From contig CATOTF010000002.1 in NCBI GenBank assembly GCA_951813045.1, positions 496,001 to 560,000 of the forward strand: DNA of 64,000 nucleotides, given 5' to 3'. Positions 24,434 through 33,238 of the stretch are shown one piece after another. Position 1 is the first letter of the stretch, and the number at the start of each line of letters is the position of its first letter. A program made the translations under genes and the position numbers. The notes below the pieces were generated by a model, which saw only the letters and a program-made list of their open reading frames with translations, did no database searches and was not told the DNA's origin. Origin of the DNA: an uncultured Rhizobiaceae bacterium. GTDB taxonomy: Bacteria > Pseudomonadota > Alphaproteobacteria > Rhizobiales > Rhizobiaceae.

Positions 24434-24831
24434 CACCTAAATTCGATGGATCAGAAGCCAAGCTAATTGAGGATATCGTTCAAATGACGATTGGTGGCAA
24501 ACAACCGTCATATCACCGGTTCTAATCGAAACGCTGCCCAAGTTGAGGTATTCAACTGATAGCTCCGGGAATGGTAATGCCGTTAATCGACGAAACCATC
24601 GGGGTCTTACTTATGAGAAAGAGCTCGATGCCGACTTTGAAACTGAAAGCTGTTTCAGTTTCTAAAAAACACCGCACACCTATGACGAAATTGATCTACC
24701 TGTTTGTTCTCTAGCGGTATCATCCCTCGATATTGAAACTATATTCCGGTGTAGCGTTACAGTAGTGCCGAGCTTTTTGACGATTTGGCGTGTTGCGTTG
24801 GTGCTGCTGGTGGGCACTTAAAACAAAAAAA
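24434..24831 (+). other. Non-coding stretch right of the transposon
   Basis: About 400 bp with no intact gene. Short open stretches broken by stops suggest decayed coding sequence continuous with the region left of the transposon, but no family is recognisable. It contains a perfect 10-bp-arm palindrome at 24639-24662. Confidence 0.5.
24639..24662. repeat. Perfect inverted repeat, 10-bp arms
   Basis: GAAACTGAAA and TTTCAGTTTC around a 4-nt centre. No gene is adjacent; purpose unknown. Confidence 0.5.
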
Positions 24832-24853
24832 GGCCCGCGATTGTTTGCGGGCC
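24825..24853 (-). terminator. Rho-independent terminator of the BA14K gene
   Basis: Reading the minus strand, GCGGGCC... in full GGCCCGC (24832-24838) pairs with GCGGGCC (24847-24853) across 8 nt, and seven A on the plus strand (24825-24831) give a T tract. It lies 26 bp past the stop of the BA14K gene. Confidence 0.88.
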
Positions 24854-24878
24854 CTTATTAAATCTACTTCCACTGTAT

Positions 24879-25364
24879 TTAATTATACGGTGATAAACAC
24901 CGTCTGCGGCGACCGTTGAAAGGTTGATAGGTGTCACTTCTCACGCTGTACGACCTGTAGCGGTCAAGACACCAGTCGATATGTGCATTTTCGCGGCGAA
25001 TACCGCGACGTTCCCGGCGTTTCGCCCGTTCGTTAGCGATGATTGCGGTACCGATAATGCCCACGGCAACACCGGCTGCAATGCCTCGGTTGCGCCTGCT
25101 GCGCCGACTACGACGCCTGTTTCTAACCCGGCCTCTGGCTCGGTTATTTCGTCTTACGCCGCGTCGGACAACGCCACGGTTTCGGCGTATCCTGCGGTTT
25201 TGAACTTCGATGACATTTGCATCACTGTCTTGGGCGGTGTCGGTCAACACGCGTTCCAGTATTGGCGCTTGGCGTACCGCTTGCGCATTTGCAGCGCTGG
25301 AGGCCAATATAGCGGTTACAATACCAAACAATGCAGCCACCGAGATGAGTAACATTTTTTTCAT
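24879..25364 (-). CDS. BA14K family secreted protein
   Basis: Protein of 161 residues. A signal peptide (MKKMLLISVAALFGIVTAILASSAANAQA) ends near residue 28. An extremely Arg-rich stretch (about 57-95) leads to a small-residue hydrophobic segment (GIAAGVAVGIIGTAIIA) and the BA14K motif DWCLDRYRSYSVRSDTYQPFNGRRRRCLSPYN with its two Cys. The family is largely confined to Hyphomicrobiales; the Brucella member is an immunogenic, lectin-like surface protein needed for normal envelope properties. The hydrophobic segment may anchor it. It has its own strong terminator and stands alone. Confidence 0.88.
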   Translation of the reverse strand: MKKMLLISVAALFGIVTAILASSAANAQAVRQAPILERVLTDTAQDSDANVIEVQNRRIRRNRGVVRRGVRRNNRARGRVRNRRRSRRSRRNRGIAAGVAVGIIGTAIIANERAKRRERRGIRRENAHIDWCLDRYRSYSVRSDTYQPFNGRRRRCLSPYN

Positions 25365-25585
25365 CTAGATATTTCCTTATTTTCCTGGTTTCGGACAAGG
25401 ATAAATTCCCGAACCACACATTTATTGGTGTTCTACAGTAAATCAATCGAATTATGCAGACTTGATTAAGATCAACCTTCCAGTTTGATTACGCGCCGTC
25501 AAGTCTGTGCGGTAGAACTGCGCCACCTTGCGTCCTTATGCGTCCGCAGGTTAGCACTGGTTGAAAACCAACAGAGCCCACTCAC

Positions 25586-27178
25586 ATGCGCAATCTCGAA
25601 CTCCCCGGTCGTTCTCCAGTCCACGGTAAAAATGGCATGGCCGCGACGTCCCACGCCCTTGCAACGCAGGTTGCCATTGAGGTGTTGAAAGCCGGTGGCA
25701 ACGCCATGGACGGTGCAATTGCAGCCTGCGCGGTTCAATGCATCGTGGAGCCGGGTTCCACCGGGATTGGTGGGGATTGTTTTGCGCTTTATGCGCCTAA
25801 GGGCGGCGAGAAAATCCATGCTTTCAATGGTTCCGGTAAAGCGCCCGCAGGTGCAACTCTCGAAAAATTGACTGAATTGGGGGTCACGGAACTGACACGG
25901 ACCTCCCCCCATTCCGTCATTGTGCCCGGGGCAGTAGATGCGTGGTGCCAGTTGAATGCGGACCATGGCCGTATGAGCATGGCGGAGCTTATGGCACCTG
26001 CTGTGGAATTCGCCCGAAACGGCTTTCCAATCTCTTCACGGGTTAATTCTGACTGGACTAAAAACCTCGATCACATCAACTCGAATGAAAACCTGCAAGC
26101 CATTTACCTGCCTAATGGCGAAGTGCCAGCTATCGGAACGCTGCATTATCTGCCCGCATTGGCCAATTCTCTTGAAGCCATTGGACGTGACGGCCGCTCC
26201 GCCTTTTATGAAGGGGAATTGGCGCAGGAGATGGTTGATACGCTCCAGGGTTTTGGCGGATTGCACACCATGCAGGACTTTGCCGATGTAAAAGGCGATT
26301 ACGTCACCCCGATTTCGATAGATTACCGTGGACACACAATTGTCGAATGCCCGCCACAGGGGCAGGGGGTGATTGCGCTGCTTTTGATGAACATGATGGA
26401 ACAGGCTGAAATTGCAGAAGATCTGTTGTCGGTCGAGCGCATTCATCTGGAACTGGAAGCCTGCCGTCGCGGTTATGCCTCCCGTGGGTTATATCTCGGT
26501 GATCCGACCCAGGCTAATGTGTCGGTCGATGATTTACTGTCCAAGGAATATGCGCAGCAATTATATAATGATATCAGTGCGTCAAATTCCAAACACCCGG
26601 TAGACGCGTTGAAACTGCCGGAGCATCGGGACACAGTTTATATTTCCGTTGTCGATAAAGATCGCAATGCGGCGTCCTTTATCAACACTTTGTTCTGGGG
26701 CTGGGGCGGCGGTATCACCACCAAAAACGGTGGCATCGTGCTGACCAATCGCGGGGAAGGTTTTGTGCTCGAAAAAGGCCACCCGAACTGCATTGCCCCG
26801 GGCAAACGTCCGTTGCACACAATTATTCCGGGCATGATCCAGAAAGACGGCAAAACGGTCACAAGTTTTGGCGTTATGGGTGGCGAATATCAGGCCATGG
26901 GCCATCTCCAGTTCCTGACCCGCTATCTCGATTATGGTCTGGATATTCAAGAGGCGCAGGACGCGCCGCGCTGGATGGTCGACCCATTTACCGGTGAAGT
27001 TGAGATCGAAGGCGCAGTGCCGGATGCGACGGTTGAGAAACTCTGTGCTATGGGCCACACAATCGAGCGCGCCGCCAGTCCCATCGGCGGTTCGCAGGCC
27101 ATCACGATAGACTGGGAAACCGGCGTATTGACGGGCGGCAGCGACCCGCGCAAAGACGGTTGCGCGATTGGGTATTAA
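25586..27178 (+). CDS. ggt: Gamma-glutamyltransferase family protein
   Basis: Ntn-hydrolase of 530 residues that self-cleaves to two subunits. The N-terminal part has AIAACAVQCIVEPGSTGIGGDCFALY. The cleavage and catalytic Thr is Thr350 in HRDTVYISVVDKDRNA, matching the TTHYSVVD-type site. The small subunit has SFINTLFWGWGGGI, FVLEKGHPNCIAPGKRPLHTIIPGM and GVMGGEYQAMGHLQFLTRYLDYG. No signal peptide is seen, so a cytoplasmic acylase-type role (gamma-glutamyl or cephalosporin-like amides) is as likely as glutathione breakdown. A Rhizobiales-type palindrome follows the stop. Confidence 0.88.
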   Translation: MRNLELPGRSPVHGKNGMAATSHALATQVAIEVLKAGGNAMDGAIAACAVQCIVEPGSTGIGGDCFALYAPKGGEKIHAFNGSGKAPAGATLEKLTELGVTELTRTSPHSVIVPGAVDAWCQLNADHGRMSMAELMAPAVEFARNGFPISSRVNSDWTKNLDHINSNENLQAIYLPNGEVPAIGTLHYLPALANSLEAIGRDGRSAFYEGELAQEMVDTLQGFGGLHTMQDFADVKGDYVTPISIDYRGHTIVECPPQGQGVIALLLMNMMEQAEIAEDLLSVERIHLELEACRRGYASRGLYLGDPTQANVSVDDLLSKEYAQQLYNDISASNSKHPVDALKLPEHRDTVYISVVDKDRNAASFINTLFWGWGGGITTKNGGIVLTNRGEGFVLEKGHPNCIAPGKRPLHTIIPGMIQKDGKTVTSFGVMGGEYQAMGHLQFLTRYLDYGLDIQEAQDAPRWMVDPFTGEVEIEGAVPDATVEKLCAMGHTIERAASPIGGSQAITIDWETGVLTGGSDPRKDGCAIGY

Positions 27179-27188
27179 GAGCCGTTCC

Positions 27189-27212
27189 CGTTCAAGTGGA
27201 ATCACTTGAACG
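27189..27212. repeat. Palindromic intergenic element (possible terminator for both sides)
   Basis: CGTTCAAGTG and CACTTGAACG form a perfect 10-bp stem with loop GAAT, nested inside GTTCC (27184-27188) and GGAAC (27216-27220). A second small palindrome AGAGC-ATC-GCTCT follows at 27266-27278. The combination resembles short mosaic repeats scattered in Rhizobiales genomes. It lies between convergent ggt and the aldo/keto reductase, so it may also terminate both. Confidence 0.6.
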
Positions 27213-27284
27213 AAAGGAACTGCGTCAAAATAAATAGCTGGAGCGCGGTGGTGTTTCCGCGAAACAGAGCATCGCTCTAAGCTA

Positions 27285-28271
27285 CTATCGGGCGCGGGAA
27301 GGGCCTTCGTCTTCCCGCTCGATCAGGGTTTCAATCTCCTCCATCACCGATGCGGGTAGGGGGCCGAATTCCGCTGCAGCCGCATTCTCGCGAATTTGCT
27401 CAACCGTTCTGGCGCCGGGTATCGGAATGTTGTTTGGGGATTTAGCAAGTAACCAACACAGTGAGCCTTGTGCTAACGTGCGCCCCCCTGTTTGCAACAA
27501 TTCCCGCAATGCATTCACATTGGTAAGGTATTTCTCCGGTACTTTCCCATCGTGGAAATAAAACCGCCAATCATGGTTCAATGATCGAACATCGTTGTCC
27601 GGTATCACCGACGTTTCATCGAATTTCCCGGTAAGAACGCCCATTGCAAGCGGAGAGCGGATGAGTGCCGCAAGATCGTGCTTTTGGACCATATTTTGCA
27701 TGCGCGGCGTGTCCATAACGACATTCATGGCATGTTCAACGGCAACGAATCCGTCCATCGATGCTGTCGCGTCCACACTTTCTGAAAAGTCAGTGCTCCA
27801 GCCATAGGCGCGAAGTTTACCCGCGGTGCGCGCCTTTTCCATTTGCTCAAACAAGGGGCTTGCCGTTTCGACAGATAAATCGTTTAGGTGCAGGACCAAC
27901 ACGACAATGTGGTCTCGTTGTAATCTGCGCAAACTCGCCTCAATGGCTGGAAGCACCTGATCCGGCGAAGTTTCATTGTCGAGAACCTGTTTGCTTTTCT
28001 CATCAAAGCCCATGCCCATTTTGCTGACAATTATCAGGCCATCACGGTTTCCAAAGGCCTTGCCGATAAGCCGTTCCGAATGTCCGGCACCGTAAACTGC
28101 TGCCGTGTCGAACAGCTCAACACCCGAGTCAACCGCCGCGTGAAGTGTTCTGATCGATTCTGCATCATCTGAATTGGTATAGCCGTACGGCTCATCGCCA
28201 TTGAAAAATGGTCCACCGATTGCCCAGCACCCCATGCCGGTTGTTGCAATTTCTTTTCCCAGTAATTTCAT
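27285..28271 (-). CDS. Aldo/keto reductase
   Basis: NADPH-dependent carbonyl reductase of 328 residues, (beta/alpha)8 fold. The catalytic Asp/Tyr lie in LFDTAAVYGAGHSERLIG, Lys in IIVSKMGMG and His in VLVLHLNDL. SPLAMGVLTGKF and IPIPGARTVEQIRENAAAAEF form the cofactor site. A LysR-type regulator is divergently transcribed 86 bp away and probably controls it. Substrate unknown. Confidence 0.88.
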   Translation of the reverse strand: MKLLGKEIATTGMGCWAIGGPFFNGDEPYGYTNSDDAESIRTLHAAVDSGVELFDTAAVYGAGHSERLIGKAFGNRDGLIIVSKMGMGFDEKSKQVLDNETSPDQVLPAIEASLRRLQRDHIVVLVLHLNDLSVETASPLFEQMEKARTAGKLRAYGWSTDFSESVDATASMDGFVAVEHAMNVVMDTPRMQNMVQKHDLAALIRSPLAMGVLTGKFDETSVIPDNDVRSLNHDWRFYFHDGKVPEKYLTNVNALRELLQTGGRTLAQGSLCWLLAKSPNNIPIPGARTVEQIRENAAAAEFGPLPASVMEEIETLIEREDEGPSRAR

Positions 28272-28348
28272 GGTTTCGCTCCATTTTGAATGATTGTGCC
28301 TGCTTGATGGAGTGTTTGCAGTGGTGTTTCCATGAATCAGATTGTAGG

Positions 28349-28367
28349 TTTCATTTCATGAATGAAA
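28349..28367. promoter_or_regulatory. Palindrome over the LysR-gene start
   Basis: TTTCATT and AATGAAA surround a 5-nt centre and overlap the ATG at 28358. It could be an autoregulatory site for the LysR-type protein or for control of the divergent reductase. Confidence 0.4.
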
Positions 28368-29188
28368 CGAACTTTGATTGGGATGACTTAAAGCTGTTCC
28401 TCGCCGTAGCGCGGGGAGGTGGGTTAGCGCAGGCATCGAGATATACCGGTAAAAGCCCGCCGACCTTGGGACGCAGGATGCAACATCTTGAAATGGTCAC
28501 GAGTTCCGAGTTGTTTCGCCGTCTTCCCCGTGGATACGAACTAACAGAGCAGGGGCGGGCGCTTTTCGAAAAAGTCGTAGCGCTGGAGCAGCAAATTGTG
28601 CCGCTCGACAGGTCAAATGATCAGAATCACAAGGTTCTCGTCAAAATATCCGCTGGTAGCTGGATGACCCACGCCCTTTGCCAAAAGGCCGGTGAAATTC
28701 TAGGCAATAATTCTGCGGCTCAATTGAGGTTCATCTCTGCAGAACATGTTTTGGATATCTCGCGCCGGGAAACGGTGATTGGTATTCGCAACAGCAGGCC
28801 GGAACAACTGGGACTTGCATGTAAAAAAGTAGGCCGGGTGAAATTTGCCGGATATGCCGCCGATAAGTCTGTCAAACAATGGGCCCACGTGTTGGGAAAT
28901 ACGCCTTCTTCAATCTGGTTGGCCCAAAACGCACTAGACTGCGTTTTGATTGAGGTCACAGCGCCAAGAAATGCTCTCGACCTGGCCTATTGTGGTGTGG
29001 CGCGTGCGTTGCTACCAACTTTCATTGGCGACCGTCAGGTGCGGTTGACGCGGGTAACGGCTTGTATTGATGATTTAAGCCACGATCAATGGCTCGTCAC
29101 CCATCAAGAAGAGCGGTTTGTGCCGCAGGTCCGGCAGACAATCGACCGCATATATGACGTGGTCGCAAAACTCCATAAGCCGAATTGA
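28358..29188 (+). CDS. LysR family transcriptional regulator
   Basis: DNA-binding regulator of 276 residues. The N-terminal winged helix-turn-helix is FDWDDLKLFLAVARGGGLAQASRYTGKSPPTLGRRMQHLE, followed by FRRLPRGYELTEQGRALFEKVVALEQQ. The effector domain is shorter and more diverged than usual. The ATG at 28358 gives the standard N-terminus; an earlier start at 28208 would run through the divergent reductase gene. Likely regulator of the adjacent aldo/keto reductase. Confidence 0.83.
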   Translation: MNETNFDWDDLKLFLAVARGGGLAQASRYTGKSPPTLGRRMQHLEMVTSSELFRRLPRGYELTEQGRALFEKVVALEQQIVPLDRSNDQNHKVLVKISAGSWMTHALCQKAGEILGNNSAAQLRFISAEHVLDISRRETVIGIRNSRPEQLGLACKKVGRVKFAGYAADKSVKQWAHVLGNTPSSIWLAQNALDCVLIEVTAPRNALDLAYCGVARALLPTFIGDRQVRLTRVTACIDDLSHDQWLVTHQEERFVPQVRQTIDRIYDVVAKLHKPN

Positions 29189-29209
29189 ACGTTGCCTCAT
29201 GATTGCTGA

Positions 29210-30706
29210 TTACGCCAGTTCAGTCTGCATCCATTTGTCGAGTGCAGCGATCTGATCTTTGGTCATAACAATGCCGAGTTTGGTGCGTCGCCAGACGATA
29301 TCATCCGCGCAGGTCGCCCACTCATTGGTTATGAGATACCGTACCTCACATTCGGTGAGACCTGCGCCGAAATTCTCTCCCAATTGCTCATAATTTTCCG
29401 CCTGACCAAGCACCATAGCAACATGAGTACCGTATGCACGGCACAGGCGGTAGGTGTCATCGCACTTTAAAAAAGGATACCGAGCGCCTGTTGCTTTTGT
29501 CAGGTCATCAAAACCCTGTGTTGGAAAATTCCCACCGGGCAAGGGTGCGGATGCAGTCCATGGGGAACCTTTGGCTCCAAGGTGGTTTGCGATCTCTTCG
29601 AGCATTTTTTCAGCCAGGACCCGATAAGTGGTTATTTTACCGCCGAAAATATTGATAAGTGGTGCGCCGTCTTCATTGTCCCTTTTGAATACATAATCCC
29701 GCGTTGCTTCCTGTGCGGCATCGGCACCGTCGTCATAAAGCGGGCGAACACCACTGTAGGTCCACACAATGTCTTCCTTGCGGACAGGTTTTTCAAAATA
29801 CTCCGAGGCCGCATTGCAGAGGTAATTGGTTTCTTCGACCGATATTTCCGCATCACGCGGATCACCTTCATAATCTTTATCGGTAGTGCCAATGAGAGTT
29901 GTATCTTCCGTATAGGGGATGGCGAAAATAATTCGTTCGTCAGCATTTTGGAAAATATAACAATTATCGTGGTCATATAACTTGGGCACGACGATATGAC
30001 TGCCCTGAACCATGCGCACGTTTTTCGCGTCATTGCGCCCAAACGCGTTACCCAGTACCTTGTCCACCCACGGCCCTGCGGCGTTGATAACCATATCGGT
30101 AGTATATTCTGTGGTTTCCCCAGACTGGCGGTTACGGGTTTGAACACGCCAGATGTCGCCTTCACGACGTGCGGAAATACATTCCGTTTGAACCGCGACA
30201 TCCGCTCCTTTTTCTCTGGCGTCCATAGCATTTAGGACAGTGAGGCGGGCGTCATCAACCTGGCAGTCAGAGTATTGAAAACCCTTTTTAAACATTGCTT
30301 TAAGCGGTTTTCCAAACTCTCCCGTGGCAAGGTTCACGGTTTTTGTTGGGGGCAGAAGTTTTCGGCCTCCGATATAGTCGTAGAGAAACAGGCCAAGGCG
30401 CAGCAACCAGGCCGGGCGCAGGTCTTTATGGTGCGGCAGGATAAAACGCATGGGGCGTATATTATGGGGTGCGGCGGCCCACAAAACTTCCCTTTCGCTC
30501 AAGGCCTTGCGCACCAGCATGAACTCATAATGTTCCAGATACCGTAGACCGCCATGGATCAATTTTGAGGACCAGCTCGACGTCCCGCTGGCCAGGTCAT
30601 TCATTTCACACAATGCAACGGAATACCCGCGTCCCGCCGCATCACGGGCAATGCCAACCCCGTTGATGCCACCACCAATAATGAAAACCTCGACATGTTT
30701 TGACAT
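29210..30706 (-). CDS. glpD: Glycerol-3-phosphate dehydrogenase (FAD, aerobic)
   Basis: Membrane-associated flavoenzyme of 498 residues oxidising sn-glycerol 3-phosphate to dihydroxyacetone phosphate with electrons to ubiquinone. The FAD motif is VFIIGGGINGVGIARDAAGRGYSV at the N-terminus, then DLASGTSSWSSKLIHGGLRYLEHYEFMLV. TYSGVRPLYDDG, FGGKITTYRVLAEK and the C-terminal DAO_C domain are typical. The ATG at 30706 is chosen over one 51 bp upstream because GGAA stands before it and it fits the family start. No glpF or glpK is nearby. Confidence 0.93.
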   Translation of the reverse strand: MSKHVEVFIIGGGINGVGIARDAAGRGYSVALCEMNDLASGTSSWSSKLIHGGLRYLEHYEFMLVRKALSEREVLWAAAPHNIRPMRFILPHHKDLRPAWLLRLGLFLYDYIGGRKLLPPTKTVNLATGEFGKPLKAMFKKGFQYSDCQVDDARLTVLNAMDAREKGADVAVQTECISARREGDIWRVQTRNRQSGETTEYTTDMVINAAGPWVDKVLGNAFGRNDAKNVRMVQGSHIVVPKLYDHDNCYIFQNADERIIFAIPYTEDTTLIGTTDKDYEGDPRDAEISVEETNYLCNAASEYFEKPVRKEDIVWTYSGVRPLYDDGADAAQEATRDYVFKRDNEDGAPLINIFGGKITTYRVLAEKMLEEIANHLGAKGSPWTASAPLPGGNFPTQGFDDLTKATGARYPFLKCDDTYRLCRAYGTHVAMVLGQAENYEQLGENFGAGLTECEVRYLITNEWATCADDIVWRRTKLGIVMTKDQIAALDKWMQTELA

Positions 30707-30912
30707 GCATATTCCGCGTTGCGGCCTTTGAATGAGCGTAGATTTGACCCATATCACCTAGTCTCGATGATCGCGAGACCCCAATCGATTTAAACAAAGT
30801 TTGATGGGGTCAAGTATCAACATCTATTGAGATATCTAATAACTACTCTACGGTTGCATGTGATCCGCTAAATGGAATAGATTAAAGCTCATCATTCTGG
30901 GAGGAAACGAAG

Positions 30913-32136
30913 ATGAAATTAAAAACCCTATCACTCGCCGCAGGCGCTCTTTTTGCTTCAACCGCAATTGCCGCTGCCGCAGACTGTGCAACAATTGAAG
31001 TCGGTGCGGCTATCTCGCTGACTGGTAAATACGCCACCAACGGTGTGCACACCCAAAACGGCTATGAATTTGCAATGAAGAAAATTGCAGATAATGGCGG
31101 CATTAAAATGGGTGACAAATGCTATAATTTTAACGTCACTTATTATGATGATGAATCAAAAGGTGACCGCGCTGCCACATTGGCGGAACGCCTGATCAAT
31201 CAGGATAAAGTCCAGTTTATGCTTGGGCCATATTCTTCGGGTATGACCAAGGCGATTGCGCCGGTCACGGAAAAATACCAGATCCCGATGATTGAAGCGG
31301 AAGGCGCATCGCGCTCACTCTTCAACAAAGGCTATAAATATCTCTTCGCTGTCCTGTCCACGTCAGAGCAGTATCTCGCATCCGCCGTTACATTGGCTGG
31401 TGAAAAAGCCGTCGAAGCGGGCGGAAAAGCCAGCGACGTGAAAGTCGCGGTTGCGGTTGAGAACGATCCGTTCTCACTTGATATCCGTGCCGGTGTTCTT
31501 GAGGACGCTAAAAAGCTTGGCATGAAAGTCGTAATCGACGAAAAACTGCCGCGTGACCTGTCTGACATGACAGCGATCCTGACCAAAGTGAAGCTGATCA
31601 AGCCTGATCTTTTGATCGTGTCCGGTCACTCAAAAGGTGCAGCAACCGCTGTTCGTCAAATTGGTGAGCAGAAAATCTCAACACCGATGATCGCCATGAC
31701 ACACTGTGAAGCAGCAGATGTGACAGGTAACTTTGGAGCGGCTGCAAATGACATTCTTTGTTCAACCCAGTGGGCTGAAACACTGACGTATGAAGATCCA
31801 ATCTTTGGAACAGCGGCGAACTACGAAACAGAGTTCAAAGCCGCTTATCCGGAATATGCAGAAAAGAAAGTGCCTTATCAAACCGCACAGGCGTCAGCCG
31901 CGATTTACGTCTATAAAGACGCTTTTGAGCGTGCCGGTTCTTTGGACAAGGAAAAAGTTCGTGACGCGATTGCCGCCACTGACCTGAAAACTTTCTATGG
32001 TAGCATTAAGTTCTCTGAGGCGGGAAACAACGTCGCCAAGCCGATGGTGTTGCGCCAGATTCAGGATGGGAAATATAAGGTGGTCGCACCTTCCGCTTTC
32101 GCTTCTGATAAAGTCAATCATCCGCGCACAAACTAA
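30913..32136 (+). CDS. livK: Branched-chain amino acid type ABC transporter substrate-binding protein
   Basis: Periplasmic type I binding protein of 407 residues. A signal peptide ends near AIAAAADC (about residue 22). The LivK-like fold is shown by IEVGAAISLTGKYATNGVHTQNGYEFAMKKI, YYDDESKGDRAATLAERLI and FMLGPYSSGMTKAIAPVTEK. GGGAGGAAACG gives strong initiation. A terminator after the stop separates it from the transporter genes, consistent with high expression of the binding protein. The ligand may be an amino acid or related compound; it cannot be told from sequence. Confidence 0.9.
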   Translation: MKLKTLSLAAGALFASTAIAAAADCATIEVGAAISLTGKYATNGVHTQNGYEFAMKKIADNGGIKMGDKCYNFNVTYYDDESKGDRAATLAERLINQDKVQFMLGPYSSGMTKAIAPVTEKYQIPMIEAEGASRSLFNKGYKYLFAVLSTSEQYLASAVTLAGEKAVEAGGKASDVKVAVAVENDPFSLDIRAGVLEDAKKLGMKVVIDEKLPRDLSDMTAILTKVKLIKPDLLIVSGHSKGAATAVRQIGEQKISTPMIAMTHCEAADVTGNFGAAANDILCSTQWAETLTYEDPIFGTAANYETEFKAAYPEYAEKKVPYQTAQASAAIYVYKDAFERAGSLDKEKVRDAIAATDLKTFYGSIKFSEAGNNVAKPMVLRQIQDGKYKVVAPSAFASDKVNHPRTN

Positions 32137-32150
32137 GCGGTGGATTAAAG

Positions 32151-32186
32151 GCCGGGCCAAGTGCCCGGCTTTTTTATTTTTTTATT
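32151..32186 (+). terminator. Rho-independent terminator after livK
   Basis: GCCGGGC (32151-32157) pairs with GCCCGGC (32163-32169) across a 5-nt loop and is followed by a long T-rich tract. Partial read-through would set the ratio of binding protein to transporter. Confidence 0.9.
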
Positions 32187-32289
32187 TTCAAAAAAACTGA
32201 GCACCGTTTCAATAAAACGGGCTTTGATGTTTGTATTCTAGCGCCAAGCTTCGCATAAGACGGAGCGGGCAAAGGGGAGTGGCTGATCC

Positions 32290-33225
32290 ATGGATCAGAT
32301 AATGGGTAACATTGATCTGCTGATTCAATTTCCAATTGTGAATCTCAAGATCATTCTCGACGGTGTCATGATTGGTGCCCTGTTTGCGCTCGCAGCCTAT
32401 GGACTCGCGCTGGTCTGGGGCGTGATGAACGTCAAAAACCTGGCGCAGGGTGATTTTGTTATTGGCGGTGGATATGTCTCCTGGTGGTCATATCACAACG
32501 TTCCATACTTTCATCCCTTGCTGGGCGTACCCGTTGCCTTTATCGTCATGTGGGCCTTGGGTTGGTTGACTTATAAGCTTGTTATTTCGCGCGTGATCGA
32601 ACGTGACCTGTTTACTTCGCTATTGGCAACATTCGGCCTTGCCATCATGTATGCGCAGCTAATGAACCTGATGTTTGGTTCCGATACCCAGAGCCTTGTG
32701 TTGGACGTGACCGGCCTTGGATTGGAAAACAATTATTACTTCGCCGATGGATTGATCGATCTGCCCGCCGCCAAAGTGATTGGCGTTGTCTTGGCGGCAA
32801 TATTGGCAACGGGGGTCATCCTCTTCATGAAACGCAGCCGCATGGGGCAGGCTATCCGTGCCACCGCGCAGGACGCCCGTGCCGCCCGTGTGTTGGGTAT
32901 TGATACGGAAAAAGTCTACGCTTTCACCTTCTCGCTTAATTCCGCCATCTGCGGTGCAGCCGGTGCCATCATCGTGATGGTCTGGGTTATCCAACCGTTC
33001 TACGGGATCACCTATTCAATACGCGCGTTTGTCATTGTGACGGCCGCCGGACTGGGCAATCTGCCTGGTGTTATCGCCGCCGGCCTCGGTATTGGCGCCG
33101 CGGAACAATACGGCAGTCATATATTTGGTATCGGGTATCAGCAGGCTATCGCCGTCATCTTGTTGCTGATGGTTTTGATTTACAGACTGGTTCAACAACG
33201 GCGTAACCGCCAAGTGATGCAATAA
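32290..33225 (+). CDS. livH: Branched-chain amino acid ABC transporter permease
   Basis: Inner-membrane permease of 311 residues. ILDGVMIGALFALAAYGLALVWGVMNVKNLAQGDFVIGGGYVSW and LFMKRSRMGQAIRATAQDARAARVLGID (the ATPase-contact loop) are LivH hallmarks. GGGGAG precedes the ATG by about 10 bases. It starts an operon with livM, livG and livF. Confidence 0.92.
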   Translation: MDQIMGNIDLLIQFPIVNLKIILDGVMIGALFALAAYGLALVWGVMNVKNLAQGDFVIGGGYVSWWSYHNVPYFHPLLGVPVAFIVMWALGWLTYKLVISRVIERDLFTSLLATFGLAIMYAQLMNLMFGSDTQSLVLDVTGLGLENNYYFADGLIDLPAAKVIGVVLAAILATGVILFMKRSRMGQAIRATAQDARAARVLGIDTEKVYAFTFSLNSAICGAAGAIIVMVWVIQPFYGITYSIRAFVIVTAAGLGNLPGVIAAGLGIGAAEQYGSHIFGIGYQQAIAVILLLMVLIYRLVQQRRNRQVMQ

Positions 33226-33238
33226 GGGAGGCCGTGAC

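Noticed and set aside
26582-27205. Minus-strand open frame opposite the gamma-glutamyltransferase gene
   Set aside because: Antisense to the catalytic half of a well-conserved enzyme; a codon-bias artefact.
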